A stretch of 64,000 nt of DNA from CBDFHV01 sp965247705 (lineage in GTDB: Bacteria > Pseudomonadota > Alphaproteobacteria > Rhodospirillales > CAMCUA01), in assembly GCA_965247705.1 (NCBI GenBank), contig CBDFHV010000065.1, positions 1-64,000 on the forward strand. Direction: 5' to 3'. Of this stretch, positions 1-7,869 are shown in pieces (position 1 is the stretch's first letter; the number at the start of each line of letters is the position of its first letter). The translations under genes were made by a program, and so were the position numbers. The notes below the pieces were generated by a model. It was not told the origin of the DNA and did no database searches. It worked only from the letters and a program-made list of their open reading frames with translations.

Positions 1-190
1 GCTTTCGTAAGCATGTGCTTGGTCAGGCACTGCGGCGTCGGCGTTCCGGGCCCAGGGTCATCTCCCAGATGGCCAGGGCGCGCGCATGGGGTGGTGCGGC
101 GCTCTATTGAGATTCCTTTACCGCCGCGTCAGAATATGTGCACGGGAAAGTCGGTCCCTGATTTAGCGTTTTGGCACGAGAGGCAGACCG

Positions 191-686
191 ATGCCACAGG
201 ATACGGAACCCGACGGCGCAATGGCATCGGACAAATCCGACTACGAAATTCGTTTCGTCCCCAGCGAAAAACGAGTGCGGGTGGAATACAACGGTACTTG
301 GGTGGCGGATTCCACGAACTCCGTCATCCTTCATGAGACCCGCGCCACGCCCATGTACTATTTCCCAACGGACGACGTGCGCATGGAGTTCCTCGAGAAG
401 ACGGATCATCAGACCCATTGCCCGTTCAAGGGAACGCCAGCTATTGGTCGTTGAATGTCGGCGGCGAGGTAGCGGAAAACGCGGTCTGGGGTACGAGGAA
501 CCGGACACGGACGGCGAGACTATCCGCGGCATGTTGTCGTTCTACCCGAACATGGTGAGCGCCATTTACGAAGGGGACGAGGAGGTCGCCTTCTTCGACA
601 GTAAGGTCGAGAGCATGCACGCCAATTCCCTCGCCGGCTGGATGCTCAGCGAGGCCTGGAAGCTGGTGAGTCCTTGGACCAGTTGA
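191..686 (+). pseudogene. DUF427 domain, N-terminal half of a DUF427-cyclase fusion, frameshifted
   Basis: The reading frame opened at 191 encodes a recognisable DUF427 domain (RVRVEYNGTWVADS, YYFPTDDVRM, HQTHCPFKGT). The frame is lost near 437 and resumes one base earlier (YWSLNVGGEVAENAVWG, 442-490). It is lost again near 490 and resumes as YEEPDTDGETIRGMLSFY from 492. At about 667 the frame ends in VSPWTS, but restoring one G gives GESLDQLMAGF, which runs straight into the cyclase that follows. Each break fits one missing base (GGAACG-CC, TGGGG-TAC, CTG-GTGAG). I infer that 191-1804 was one gene of about 538 codons. DUF427 is a small beta-rich domain of unknown biochemistry. The three breaks could be real decay or consensus errors. 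Confidence 0.7.
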
Positions 687-1804
687 TGGCGGGGTTCTGC
701 AAGATCCTCTGCGAGGTCGGATACCCAGTCGACCGGCTGACCATCGTCATCCCGACACTCCACCCCCAGGTGTTTGCCACTGTGCTTGTCTGGCGCTCCG
801 ACGAGCCCGAGGTCAAGACTCTTCTGGCATCCCACGACATATTGCACCAGCCCAAGTACGCCGACAGTCCGTTCGCCCCCATCATCCGAGGCGCCGGCGG
901 CGTCCGCCGGCGCCTCGAGGGCGACAATGTCAAGCTGGACTTCCCGGTGCTTCAGGACCTCCACGGGGAAGGCGCCACCGACTACGCCGCCATGCCCTTC
1001 CGTTTCTCGGACGGACAGATCAACGTCCTCTCCATGACGTCCTTTGCGGAAGGCGGCTTCACGACGGCCCACCTCGGCCAAGTCTACGAGGTCCTGCCGG
1101 TGCTCGGCCGTCTGTTTGAGGTGCACGCCCAGCGCAGAACGTCCATCGGCCTGTTGGAGACCTATCTCGGCCGACACACGGGAAAGCGCGTCCTGGACGG
1201 CCTTGTCAAACACGGCGACGGCGAGCGCATCAACGCCGTAATTTGGTTCTGCGACTTCCGCGACTCAACCAGGCTCTCGGAACAGATGGAGCAGGATATC
1301 TACCTGTTGCACCTGAACCGGTTCTTCCACTGCATGGCCGGCGCGGTGGAAAAGAAACAAGGCGAGTTGCTGCGATTCATCGGCGACGCCGTGCTGGCGA
1401 TCTTCCCGATCACCGAATCCAGCACCGAATCCTGGGCCAGCGCCACCGGTACGCCGGAGGCCTGCCGGCGGGCCATGAAGGCGGCGAAGTTGGCCGGCGA
1501 GCGCATCCAGGCCACGAACGAAAACCATCCCGAGCTGCCGGCCTTGAAATACGGGATCGGCCTTCACTTGGGAAAAGTCACTTACGGCAACATCGGCATT
1601 CCTGCGCGCCTGGAGTTCACGGTCATCGGATCGGCGGCCAACCAGGCGGCCCGGGTCGAAAGCATGACTAAGGAGATCGGCGAGACGGTTCTGATCTCGT
1701 CCGCCTTCGCAGACGCCTATCCGGGCAAGCTGGTGTCCAAGGGCCGTTATCCGCTCAAGGGCCTGGAGGGCGAGCACGAGCTGTTCATCCTGCCCGAAAA
1801 CTGA
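674..1804 (+). CDS. Class III adenylate/guanylate cyclase, C-terminal part of DUF427 fusion
   Basis: The intact frame gives 376 residues. Residues 1-150 form a regulatory segment common in alphaproteobacterial cyclases (LTIVIPTLHPQVFA motif), and about 185-370 form the class III catalytic domain. Visible catalytic elements are the first metal aspartate in WFCDFRDSTRL, the second in LRFIGDAVLAIFP, and the Asn/Arg transition-state pair in GSAANQAARVES. The expected product is cAMP or cGMP from ATP or GTP; the sequence does not settle the nucleotide. No membrane segment is visible, so it is probably cytosolic. The true start almost certainly lies upstream at 191, because the conserved segment SLAGWMLSEAWKL is in the preceding frame, one base out. 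The catalytic domain is complete, so activity from an internal start is possible. Confidence 0.85.
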   Translation: MDQLMAGFCKILCEVGYPVDRLTIVIPTLHPQVFATVLVWRSDEPEVKTLLASHDILHQPKYADSPFAPIIRGAGGVRRRLEGDNVKLDFPVLQDLHGEGATDYAAMPFRFSDGQINVLSMTSFAEGGFTTAHLGQVYEVLPVLGRLFEVHAQRRTSIGLLETYLGRHTGKRVLDGLVKHGDGERINAVIWFCDFRDSTRLSEQMEQDIYLLHLNRFFHCMAGAVEKKQGELLRFIGDAVLAIFPITESSTESWASATGTPEACRRAMKAAKLAGERIQATNENHPELPALKYGIGLHLGKVTYGNIGIPARLEFTVIGSAANQAARVESMTKEIGETVLISSAFADAYPGKLVSKGRYPLKGLEGEHELFILPEN

Positions 1805-1935
1805 GTGCGCCAACCAGTTCCTGCGCTTCTCTCTCGTGAAAGTCAGGTCTCCGCTAATTGCCGCCGCAAAAAAGGATGTGTGCGACAACCCTACATATAA
1901 TGGGTTTCTGTCTTAACCGCATAAGCACGCATCGA

Positions 1936-3012
1936 TCATCCGCCGAGCGTGGCCCGCAGCGTTTCCATTTCCTTGCTGACCGCCTCGATCTCGGTCACCG
2001 GGAAGCCCTTGGCCAACTCGGGGCTGACGGTCTTGAGACCTTCGTACGGCTTGCCATGGAAGCGGACGCGGCCGTCCTCGACGGTGACGCCGTTTTCGAT
2101 CTCGTAGGCATAATTCCACGCCACCGCCGCATCCCGGGTCAGGCCGTCCGGCAGGTCCAGGGACAGGACGCCACGGTCGACCGCGACCGGATAGCCGCCG
2201 GGCAGGCCCTCGGGCCCCGGGGCATGGGACCGGCAGGTCCCGCCGGTGGCCAGCGCCAGTATGATCGGCACCCCGTTGGACCCGGAGATGTCGATGGCCG
2301 GCGCCCGGGGCAGCCGCAGATGGGCGAAGCGGCGATAGACATCGTCCATCTCGTCGCCGTCCAGCCATAGCCGGGGCGGTGGGCTGTTGCGCTCGGCGGG
2401 CGGGCCCCGCCACGGCCCCAGGTTCTGGTGCTGGGCCAGGACCCGCAGCCGGCCCTCCTCGCGGATGCCCAGGTCACCGGCGAAAATGGTGGCCAGGATG
2501 GCGACGTTGCCGACGCCGCAGGTCACCGGCAGGCCCGCCGCCTTCAACACCCCGTTGCCCACGTCGGGAAAGCAGCAGTTGATGAACGCGCCCTTGCCGC
2601 CCAGCATTTGCAATGCCTGGCCGCAGCGGGCCGACAGCAGGGCCTGGAAGGCGACGGTAACGCTCAGGCCCCCGTGCAGGATCATGGCGCCCCACTTGGT
2701 ATCGGAGGCGTGGCCGACGCCCGGCGACTGAACCGAGGCCGCCTGCACGGTCACACGGGGCGCCACCGGGCCGATGGCCTCGGCCACCGTCTCGGCGCTG
2801 GAGAAGTTCACGGGAAGGTCGACGAAGCTGGCCGGGCGCCCGAAGTTGGCCGCCCGCGCGTTGGCCGCCAGGCGCAGCCATTCCCGCCGCTCCCGATTAC
2901 GCCCGGCGATGGCCACCGTGATGGGTCTCGCGGCGGTGGCGGCGATGTCGAACACGATCCGGGCGGCGAAGTTGCCGGTGCCGGTGACCAGGATGTCGGC
3001 CTTGCCCGTCAT
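1936..3012 (-). CDS. Dinucleotide-binding oxidoreductase-like protein (saccharopine dehydrogenase/DapB-like)
   Basis: The protein has 358 residues and starts with a Rossmann-like segment (ILVTGTGNFAARIVFD) followed by a basic patch VAIAGRNRERRE, as in NADP-dependent enzymes. The rest resembles saccharopine dehydrogenase or dihydrodipicolinate reductase-like proteins in layout, but I do not recognise the exact family. The start lies 22 bases after the stop of the DapA-family gene on the same strand, so the two are probably co-transcribed. Given the neighbouring DapA-like and DAO genes, a role in reducing an imine or keto intermediate of amino-acid catabolism is an inference. The start at 3012 is an ATG (MTGKADILVTG). 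Confidence 0.7.
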   Translation of the reverse strand: MTGKADILVTGTGNFAARIVFDIAATAARPITVAIAGRNRERREWLRLAANARAANFGRPASFVDLPVNFSSAETVAEAIGPVAPRVTVQAASVQSPGVGHASDTKWGAMILHGGLSVTVAFQALLSARCGQALQMLGGKGAFINCCFPDVGNGVLKAAGLPVTCGVGNVAILATIFAGDLGIREEGRLRVLAQHQNLGPWRGPPAERNSPPPRLWLDGDEMDDVYRRFAHLRLPRAPAIDISGSNGVPIILALATGGTCRSHAPGPEGLPGGYPVAVDRGVLSLDLPDGLTRDAAVAWNYAYEIENGVTVEDGRVRFHGKPYEGLKTVSPELAKGFPVTEIEAVSKEMETLRATLGG

Positions 3013-3034
3013 GGGATTGGAGATACTCCCCGCC

Positions 3035-3955
3035 CTATTCGGCCGCCATCTTGGGCAGGTAACCCAGGTCGCTCAGCACCGCCTCGAAGGCCGCCAGGCC
3101 CTCGCCCGCCATGGGCTGAAGCGGCGCGCGCGGATAACCGCCGGGGCGGCCCATCAGGCGCATGGCGTCCTTGATGGTGGCGGGCGAGGTGCCGGCGGAA
3201 TGGAACAGAAGCTGGCGTAACGGCATCAGATCGTGCTGCAAGGCGACCCCACGGTCGATATCGCGGCCCACGGCAAGGTCGTAGAGCATGGGCAGCTTGC
3301 AGCCGGCCACCTGCTGCACCTGATCGACGAAGCCGACGGCGCCCATGAGGATCCCGGCGAAACCCCAGATGGCGGCGGGGCCGATGAAGATGCCCACCTC
3401 GTCGCCGATGGCGCCGATCAGCTCCATCATCCGCAGATAGCTCTGGGCGCTGTCCTTGACGGCGACGATCCGCGCCACTTCGGCCAGTTTGACGGTGGTT
3501 TCCGTATCCACGTCGATGCCGGCCCGACCGGGGCAGTTGTAGAACATGATCGGCACGTCCACCGCATCGGAGATGCGGGCGTAGTGGGCGATCACGTCCC
3601 GCTTTTTTGGGTTCATGAAGAAGGGCTGCTCGATCATCACCCCGTCGACGCCCGCCGCCACCGCCGTCCTGGTGCGGGTAATGACCTCGTTGGTGTTGAT
3701 GCCGCCGGTGCCGGCGACGACGGGAAAGTGGCCGTTCACCTCGGCGACGGCAATGGCGATCACTCGCTGGCGCTCGGCGTCGTCCATCAGGTGGGCCTCG
3801 CCGCTATGACCGCAGATGACCATGCCGTGGTTGCCCTCCTCCATGGACAGCTTGATGTTCTCCTTCAGCAGCGCCTCGTCGATGCCGCCGTCCCTGGTGA
3901 AGGGCGTGACGATGGCGGTGAAGGCTCCATTCCAGTCGACCCGGCGCCGGCTCAT
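3035..3955 (-). CDS. DapA/NanA-family class I aldolase (dihydrodipicolinate synthase-like)
   Basis: The 306-residue protein matches the DHDPS/N-acetylneuraminate lyase TIM-barrel family in length. Visible motifs are the N-terminal GAFTAIVTPF, GHSGEAHLM, the GTGGINTNE strand, the tyrosine in MFYNCPGRAG, and the Schiff-base lysine in IVAVKDSAQ. This family condenses or cleaves pyruvate-like keto acids; some members are hydroxyproline-pathway deaminases, which would fit a neighbouring D-amino-acid oxidase-like gene. The start ATG at 3955 follows a good Shine-Dalgarno (GGAGA). A longer open frame extends upstream, but it is antisense to the neighbouring oxidoreductase and is not credible. It is divergent from the gene at 4091, so the 135-bp gap probably holds control sites for both operons. 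Confidence 0.88.
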   Translation of the reverse strand: MSRRRVDWNGAFTAIVTPFTRDGGIDEALLKENIKLSMEEGNHGMVICGHSGEAHLMDDAERQRVIAIAVAEVNGHFPVVAGTGGINTNEVITRTRTAVAAGVDGVMIEQPFFMNPKKRDVIAHYARISDAVDVPIMFYNCPGRAGIDVDTETTVKLAEVARIVAVKDSAQSYLRMMELIGAIGDEVGIFIGPAAIWGFAGILMGAVGFVDQVQQVAGCKLPMLYDLAVGRDIDRGVALQHDLMPLRQLLFHSAGTSPATIKDAMRLMGRPGGYPRAPLQPMAGEGLAAFEAVLSDLGYLPKMAAE

Positions 3956-4090
3956 GATAGTTCTCCGTTTGGGTGCGATTTTCGGGACCTTACGGGCGCA
4001 CGGGGCGAAACTCAAGGCGGCTCGATTGACCGCCAGAGGGGCCGTAAGGCAAGGTTCGCAACCGTTTCGAACTGCGAGGGCGGCCGCGAT

Positions 4091-5215
4091 TTGGCGATCA
4101 CCGACACCTTCGACGTGGCCGTGATCGGCGGCGGCGTCATGGGCTGCACGACGGCCCTGTGGCTGGCCCGGGGCGGCATGCGCACGGCTCTGGTCGAGCG
4201 TGGCGGCCTGTGCATGGCGGCCTCCGGCGTCAACGCGGGAACCCTCTCCATGCAGCACTATCGGGAGCCGTCCCTGGTCGCCCTGGGCCTGGAGGGCCGG
4301 GCGCTGTGGATGTCGGCGGACCGCTGGCTGGGCAGGGACGTCGGTTACGAGCAGCGGGGCGGATTTATCCTCGCTTTCACCGACAAGGAGGCGGAAACCC
4401 TCACCCGCCTGACCGAGCAACGGCGCACCGCCGGTGCCGACGTGGAACTGATGACACCGGACCGGGCCCGGGAGCTCGAGCCGGCCCTGTCGACCCACCC
4501 GCTGCTGGCGTCCTGGTGCCCGCTGGACGGCCATGCCAATGCGTCCCTTACCGGCCGGGCCTACCGGCACGCCCTTGCCGAGGCACGGGTGCGCCTGTGG
4601 GAAGATATGCCGGCGACGGGGATCGTCGGCGACGGAAGCGGATTCGTCGTATCCGCCCACGACCTGACGATCAAGGCGCGGCGGATCGTCCTCGCCGGCG
4701 GAGTCTGGCTGGGGCGGATGCTCTGCTGGCTGGGCCTCGACGTGGTCGAAGGCTGCCGGCCCCAGCAGATGGTGGTGACCGAACGGCTGCCGCCCTTTTT
4801 GCGCCCCATCCTTGGCATCATCAACGGTCGCTTGTCGGTGAAGCAGGTGGCCAACGGCAGTGTCCTGATCGGCGGTGGCTGGACCGGCGAGGGCGACCCG
4901 GAGCGGGGTGGTTACGGGATCATTCCCAGCAGCCTGGTGGGCAACGTCCGCCTGGCCCGCCATGCGGTGCCGGGGATTGGCGACGCGCGTATCGTGCGCA
5001 CCTGGCTGGGCCTGCGCGACACGGTCACGGACTACAAGCCCATCGCCGGCCCGGTGCCCGGAGTCCCCGGCGCCTTCGTCATCGGTTGCGGTATCAGCGG
5101 CTACACCGTGGGCCCGGTGCTGGGCCAATGGCTGGCCGATTTCCTGCTGGAGCGGGATCGGGACATGGCGGCCTACGATCCGGCCCGTCTGCTGTCCGCG
5201 CCGGTGGACCCGTAG
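4091..5215 (+). CDS. FAD-dependent oxidoreductase, DAO/glycine oxidase family
   Basis: The 374-residue protein opens with an FAD dinucleotide-binding motif (VAVIGGGVMGCTTALWLARGG). It ends with the DAO-family C-terminal motif around DYKPIAGPVPGVPGAF and VIGCGISGYTVGPVLGQ. Such enzymes oxidise amino acids or N-methyl amines, passing electrons to O2 or the respiratory chain. The best start is TTG at 4091, 12 bases after a GAGGG Shine-Dalgarno. The long open frame upstream is antisense to the DapA-like gene and is rejected. It heads the plus-strand operon that continues with the ABC ATPases 76 bases later, which suggests that the imported solute, or a product of it, is the substrate. Confidence 0.85.
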   Translation: MAITDTFDVAVIGGGVMGCTTALWLARGGMRTALVERGGLCMAASGVNAGTLSMQHYREPSLVALGLEGRALWMSADRWLGRDVGYEQRGGFILAFTDKEAETLTRLTEQRRTAGADVELMTPDRARELEPALSTHPLLASWCPLDGHANASLTGRAYRHALAEARVRLWEDMPATGIVGDGSGFVVSAHDLTIKARRIVLAGGVWLGRMLCWLGLDVVEGCRPQQMVVTERLPPFLRPILGIINGRLSVKQVANGSVLIGGGWTGEGDPERGGYGIIPSSLVGNVRLARHAVPGIGDARIVRTWLGLRDTVTDYKPIAGPVPGVPGAFVIGCGISGYTVGPVLGQWLADFLLERDRDMAAYDPARLLSAPVDP

Positions 5216-5291
5216 CGGGGTCGATTGCGTTCCAGGCGGCTTTGCCCCATGGTCCCGCGCCCGCCCCGAGAAGAGCCAACGGACCGGATTG

Positions 5292-6923
5292 ATGACCGAC
5301 GACGTCTTGCTGCAAGTACGCGACCTGCGGGTGGAATTTCACCAGGAAAAGGAGGTGATCCACGCCGTGCGCGGCGTGTCCTTCGACGTGCACGCGGGCG
5401 AGGCGCTGGGAATCGTCGGCGAGTCGGGCTCGGGCAAGTCGGTGACCGCCATGTCCATCTTGCGCTTGTTGCCCAAGCGCACCGCCCGCCATCCGTCGGG
5501 CAGCATCCGATTCAACGGCGAGGAGCTCTTCGGTGCGCCGGAGCGGCGCATGCGGGCCATTCGCGGCAACCGCATCGCAATGATCTTTCAGGAGCCCATG
5601 ACCTCGTTCAATCCCCTGTTCCCCATCGGCGAACAGATCAACGAGGTCCTGGCCTACCACAAGAAATTTTCCGCCAACGCGGCCACGGAACGTACCCTGG
5701 AACTGTTGTCGCTTGTGGGCTTGCCGGACCCGCCCCAGAAATTCCGGGCCTATCCGCACCAACTATCGGGCGGGCAACTGCAGCGCTCGATGATCGCCAT
5801 GTCCCTGGCCAACGACCCGGACCTGCTGATCGCCGACGAGCCCACCACCGCCCTCGACGTCACCATACAGGCCCAGATCCTGGAGCTGATCCAGTCGCTT
5901 CAACAGCGGTTCGGCATGGCCATGATCTGGATCACCCACGACTTAGGCGTGGTCCGCAAGATGGCGGGCCGCATCTGCGTCATGAACGCCGGCGAGATCG
6001 TCGAGGAAGGTTCCGTCGACGATATCTTCCAGCGGGCCCGCCACGACTATACCAAGCGACTCCTCGCCTCGGAACCCAAGGGCAAGCCCGTTCAAGCGCC
6101 CGAAGGGGCGCCCGAGTTGCTGGTGGCAAGCGACATCCGGGTGCACTTTCCCATCAAGAGCCGCCTCATGCGTCGGGTGATCGGCCATGTGAAGGCGGTG
6201 GACGGGGTGAGCCTGTCGGTGCGCGAAGGCCACACGGTTGGCGTGGTGGGGGAAAGCGGTTCCGGCAAGACGACCCTGGGTCGGGCGCTCCTGCAACTGC
6301 TTGAAGGGGACGGCCGGATCACCTTCGACGGCGCTGACATAGCGTTGCTGGACGAGGAGTCCATGCGGCGTCTGCGACGGCAGATGCAGGTCGTGTTCCA
6401 GGATCCCTTCGGTTCCCTCAGCCCCCGGATGCGGGTCGCGCGGATCGTCGGCGAGGGTCTGCGCATCAACCATATCGGCGAGACCGATGCCGAGCGGGAC
6501 GCCATGATCGTCCAGGTGCTACAGGAAGTGGGCGTCGACCCGGAATCGCGGCACCGCTATCCCCACGAGTTTTCCGGTGGTCAGCGCCAGCGTATCGCCA
6601 TCGCCCGGGCGATGGTGATGAAGCCACGCTTCGTTGTCCTCGACGAGCCGACGTCGGCACTGGATCGTTCGGTTCAAGCGCAGATCGTCGACCTGCTGCG
6701 GGATTTGCAGGAGCGCCACGGTTTGGCCTACCTCTTCATCAGTCACGATTTGAAGGTGGTTCGGGCCCTGTCGGACCACGTGATCGTGATGAAGGATGGC
6801 CGGGTGGTGGAATCGGGGTCGGCCCAGGCCATCTTTGAGAATCCCAAGGTTCCCTACACCCAGGCCCTGATCAAGGCGGCCTTTGACCTGGAGTCCTACG
6901 ATACGGACGAAATAAGCACGTGA
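5292..6923 (+). CDS. Dipeptide/oligopeptide ABC importer, fused dual ATPase (DppD-DppF type)
   Basis: The 543-residue protein contains two complete ABC ATPase domains. The first has Walker A GESGSGKSV (about residue 41), signature LSGGQLQRS, Walker B LLIADEPTTALD and the switch ITHDLG. The second has GESGSGKTT (about 318), FSGGQRQRIA, VVLDEPTSALD and ISHDLK. The sequence EPMTSFNP and the C-terminal PYTQALI segment are typical of the oligopeptide/dipeptide/nickel (OppDF) group. It energises solute uptake by the two permeases that follow. The partner binding protein starts at 7870, but an IS element now separates the two, so polar effects on the downstream genes are expected. Confidence 0.93.
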   Translation: MTDDVLLQVRDLRVEFHQEKEVIHAVRGVSFDVHAGEALGIVGESGSGKSVTAMSILRLLPKRTARHPSGSIRFNGEELFGAPERRMRAIRGNRIAMIFQEPMTSFNPLFPIGEQINEVLAYHKKFSANAATERTLELLSLVGLPDPPQKFRAYPHQLSGGQLQRSMIAMSLANDPDLLIADEPTTALDVTIQAQILELIQSLQQRFGMAMIWITHDLGVVRKMAGRICVMNAGEIVEEGSVDDIFQRARHDYTKRLLASEPKGKPVQAPEGAPELLVASDIRVHFPIKSRLMRRVIGHVKAVDGVSLSVREGHTVGVVGESGSGKTTLGRALLQLLEGDGRITFDGADIALLDEESMRRLRRQMQVVFQDPFGSLSPRMRVARIVGEGLRINHIGETDAERDAMIVQVLQEVGVDPESRHRYPHEFSGGQRQRIAIARAMVMKPRFVVLDEPTSALDRSVQAQIVDLLRDLQERHGLAYLFISHDLKVVRALSDHVIVMKDGRVVESGSAQAIFENPKVPYTQALIKAAFDLESYDTDEIST

Positions 6924-6973
6924 GCGGAGGACATTTGCGTCCTTCAAAGTCACCGATTATGATCGCGCATCCT

Positions 6974-7005
6974 GCCGTTCCTCGATTAGCAGGGAGGGGA
7001 ACGGC
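6974..7005 (+). other. Intercistronic stem-loop
   Basis: An 8-bp perfect stem (GCCGTTCC at 6974-6981 with GGAACGGC at 6998-7005) encloses a 16-base loop in the gap after the ATPase gene. No T-run follows, so it is not a standard terminator. Such hairpins upstream of binding-protein genes often set relative mRNA stability. That role is inferred. Confidence 0.4.
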
Positions 7006-7014
7006 AATTCCCAT

Positions 7015-7020
7015 GGGAGA
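7015..7020 (+). promoter_or_regulatory. Stranded Shine-Dalgarno of the binding-protein gene
   Basis: The sequence GGGAGA lies directly left of the IS element. If the IS and one TA copy are removed, GGGAGA is followed by ATTAGATCT and the ATG now at 7870, a 9-base spacing. This is the natural ribosome-binding site of the binding-protein gene. The IS has moved it 838 bp away. Confidence 0.75.
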
Positions 7021-7024
7021 ATTA

Positions 7025-7862
7025 GGGTCCGGACTCATTCAAATCCAGTAGCAGACGAGAGCGGCGAGGCATAGGCCTGCCATGAAGTTGATGGCGTTCT
7101 TGTCGTATCGCGTGGCGATGCGTCGGAAGTCCTTGAGGCGTCCGAACATGCGCTCGATGGTGTTTCGGTCTTTGTATCGCTCTGTGTCGAAGGGATGAGG
7201 TTGTTTGCGGTTCACCTTGTTGGGGATGACCGGCTGGATTTTCTGGCGTAGCAGGCAGGCGCGCCAGTGGTCGGCGTCATAGGCCTTGTCGGCGAGAAGA
7301 TATCGCGTCCTCGGCAGATGCGCGGCGAGCATGACGGCGCCCTTGATGTCGGCGGTCTGGCCGGGCGTGAGATAGAAGGCCAGGGGCCGGCAATGTTCGT
7401 CGCTCAGGGCATGGACCTTGGTGTTGCGTCCGCCCTTTGTGCGGCCGATGGCCTGAGCAGAGGCCCCCCTTTTCCGCCGCCGGCGCAGCGATGCGCCTTG
7501 ACGTGTGTGGTGTCGATGGAGACCTGTTGCGGTGTCCCTGCCAGGCTCTCCGTCAAAGCCGGGAACAGGTACTGCCAGTGACCACGTTGCGACCACCGGT
7601 TATAGCGATTGTAGACCGTCGTCGAAGGCCCGTACGCCGGTGGGCAGTCCTGCCAGCGGCAGCCCGACTGGAGAACGTGAAGGATGCCACTGATGATCCG
7701 CCGATCATCCTCGCGCCGCTTACCCGCCGCGTAGTAAGGAAGATGCGGCTCGATCGCCGCCCATTGCTGATCTGAGAGCCAAAATGATCCGCGCATGCCT
7801 CAAAACCTCCTGCGTTCGGTTCCAAGACATTGAATCAGATAATGGTTAATGAGTTATGACCC
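7025..7862 (-). mobile_element. IS5-family insertion sequence, IS427 group
   Basis: An 838-bp element flanked by a TA duplication (7023-7024 and 7863-7864). Its terminal inverted repeats are imperfect: GGGTCCGGACTCATT on the left and GGGTCATAACTCATT on the right complement. It carries one transposase in two overlapping frames on the minus strand. Size, TA target and frameshifted transposase all fit the IS427 group. The insertion lies between the Shine-Dalgarno and the start codon of the downstream gene. Confidence 0.9.
7039..7796 (-). CDS. IS5/IS427 transposase, two overlapping frames (programmed -1 shift)
   Basis: The first frame runs 7796 to 7404 (MRGSFWLSDQQWAAIEPHLP, the usual IS427 N-terminus) and carries the first catalytic aspartate in SIDTTHVKAH. 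The second frame, ending at 7039, continues as ASAQAIGRTKGGRNTK with the second aspartate in LLADKAYDAD and the glutamate in NTIERMFGRLKD. The frames meet at A4G6 (read on the minus strand, 7464-7473), a typical slippery tract, so the full DDE transposase is made by a -1 frameshift. All catalytic residues are present, so the element may be active. Confidence 0.88.
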
Positions 7863-7869
7863 TAGATCT

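Noticed and set aside
3233..4090. Upstream extension of the DAO-type oxidoreductase to 3233
   Set aside because: It lies antisense to the DapA-family gene and has no FAD-family sequence; the conserved N-terminus begins at 4091.
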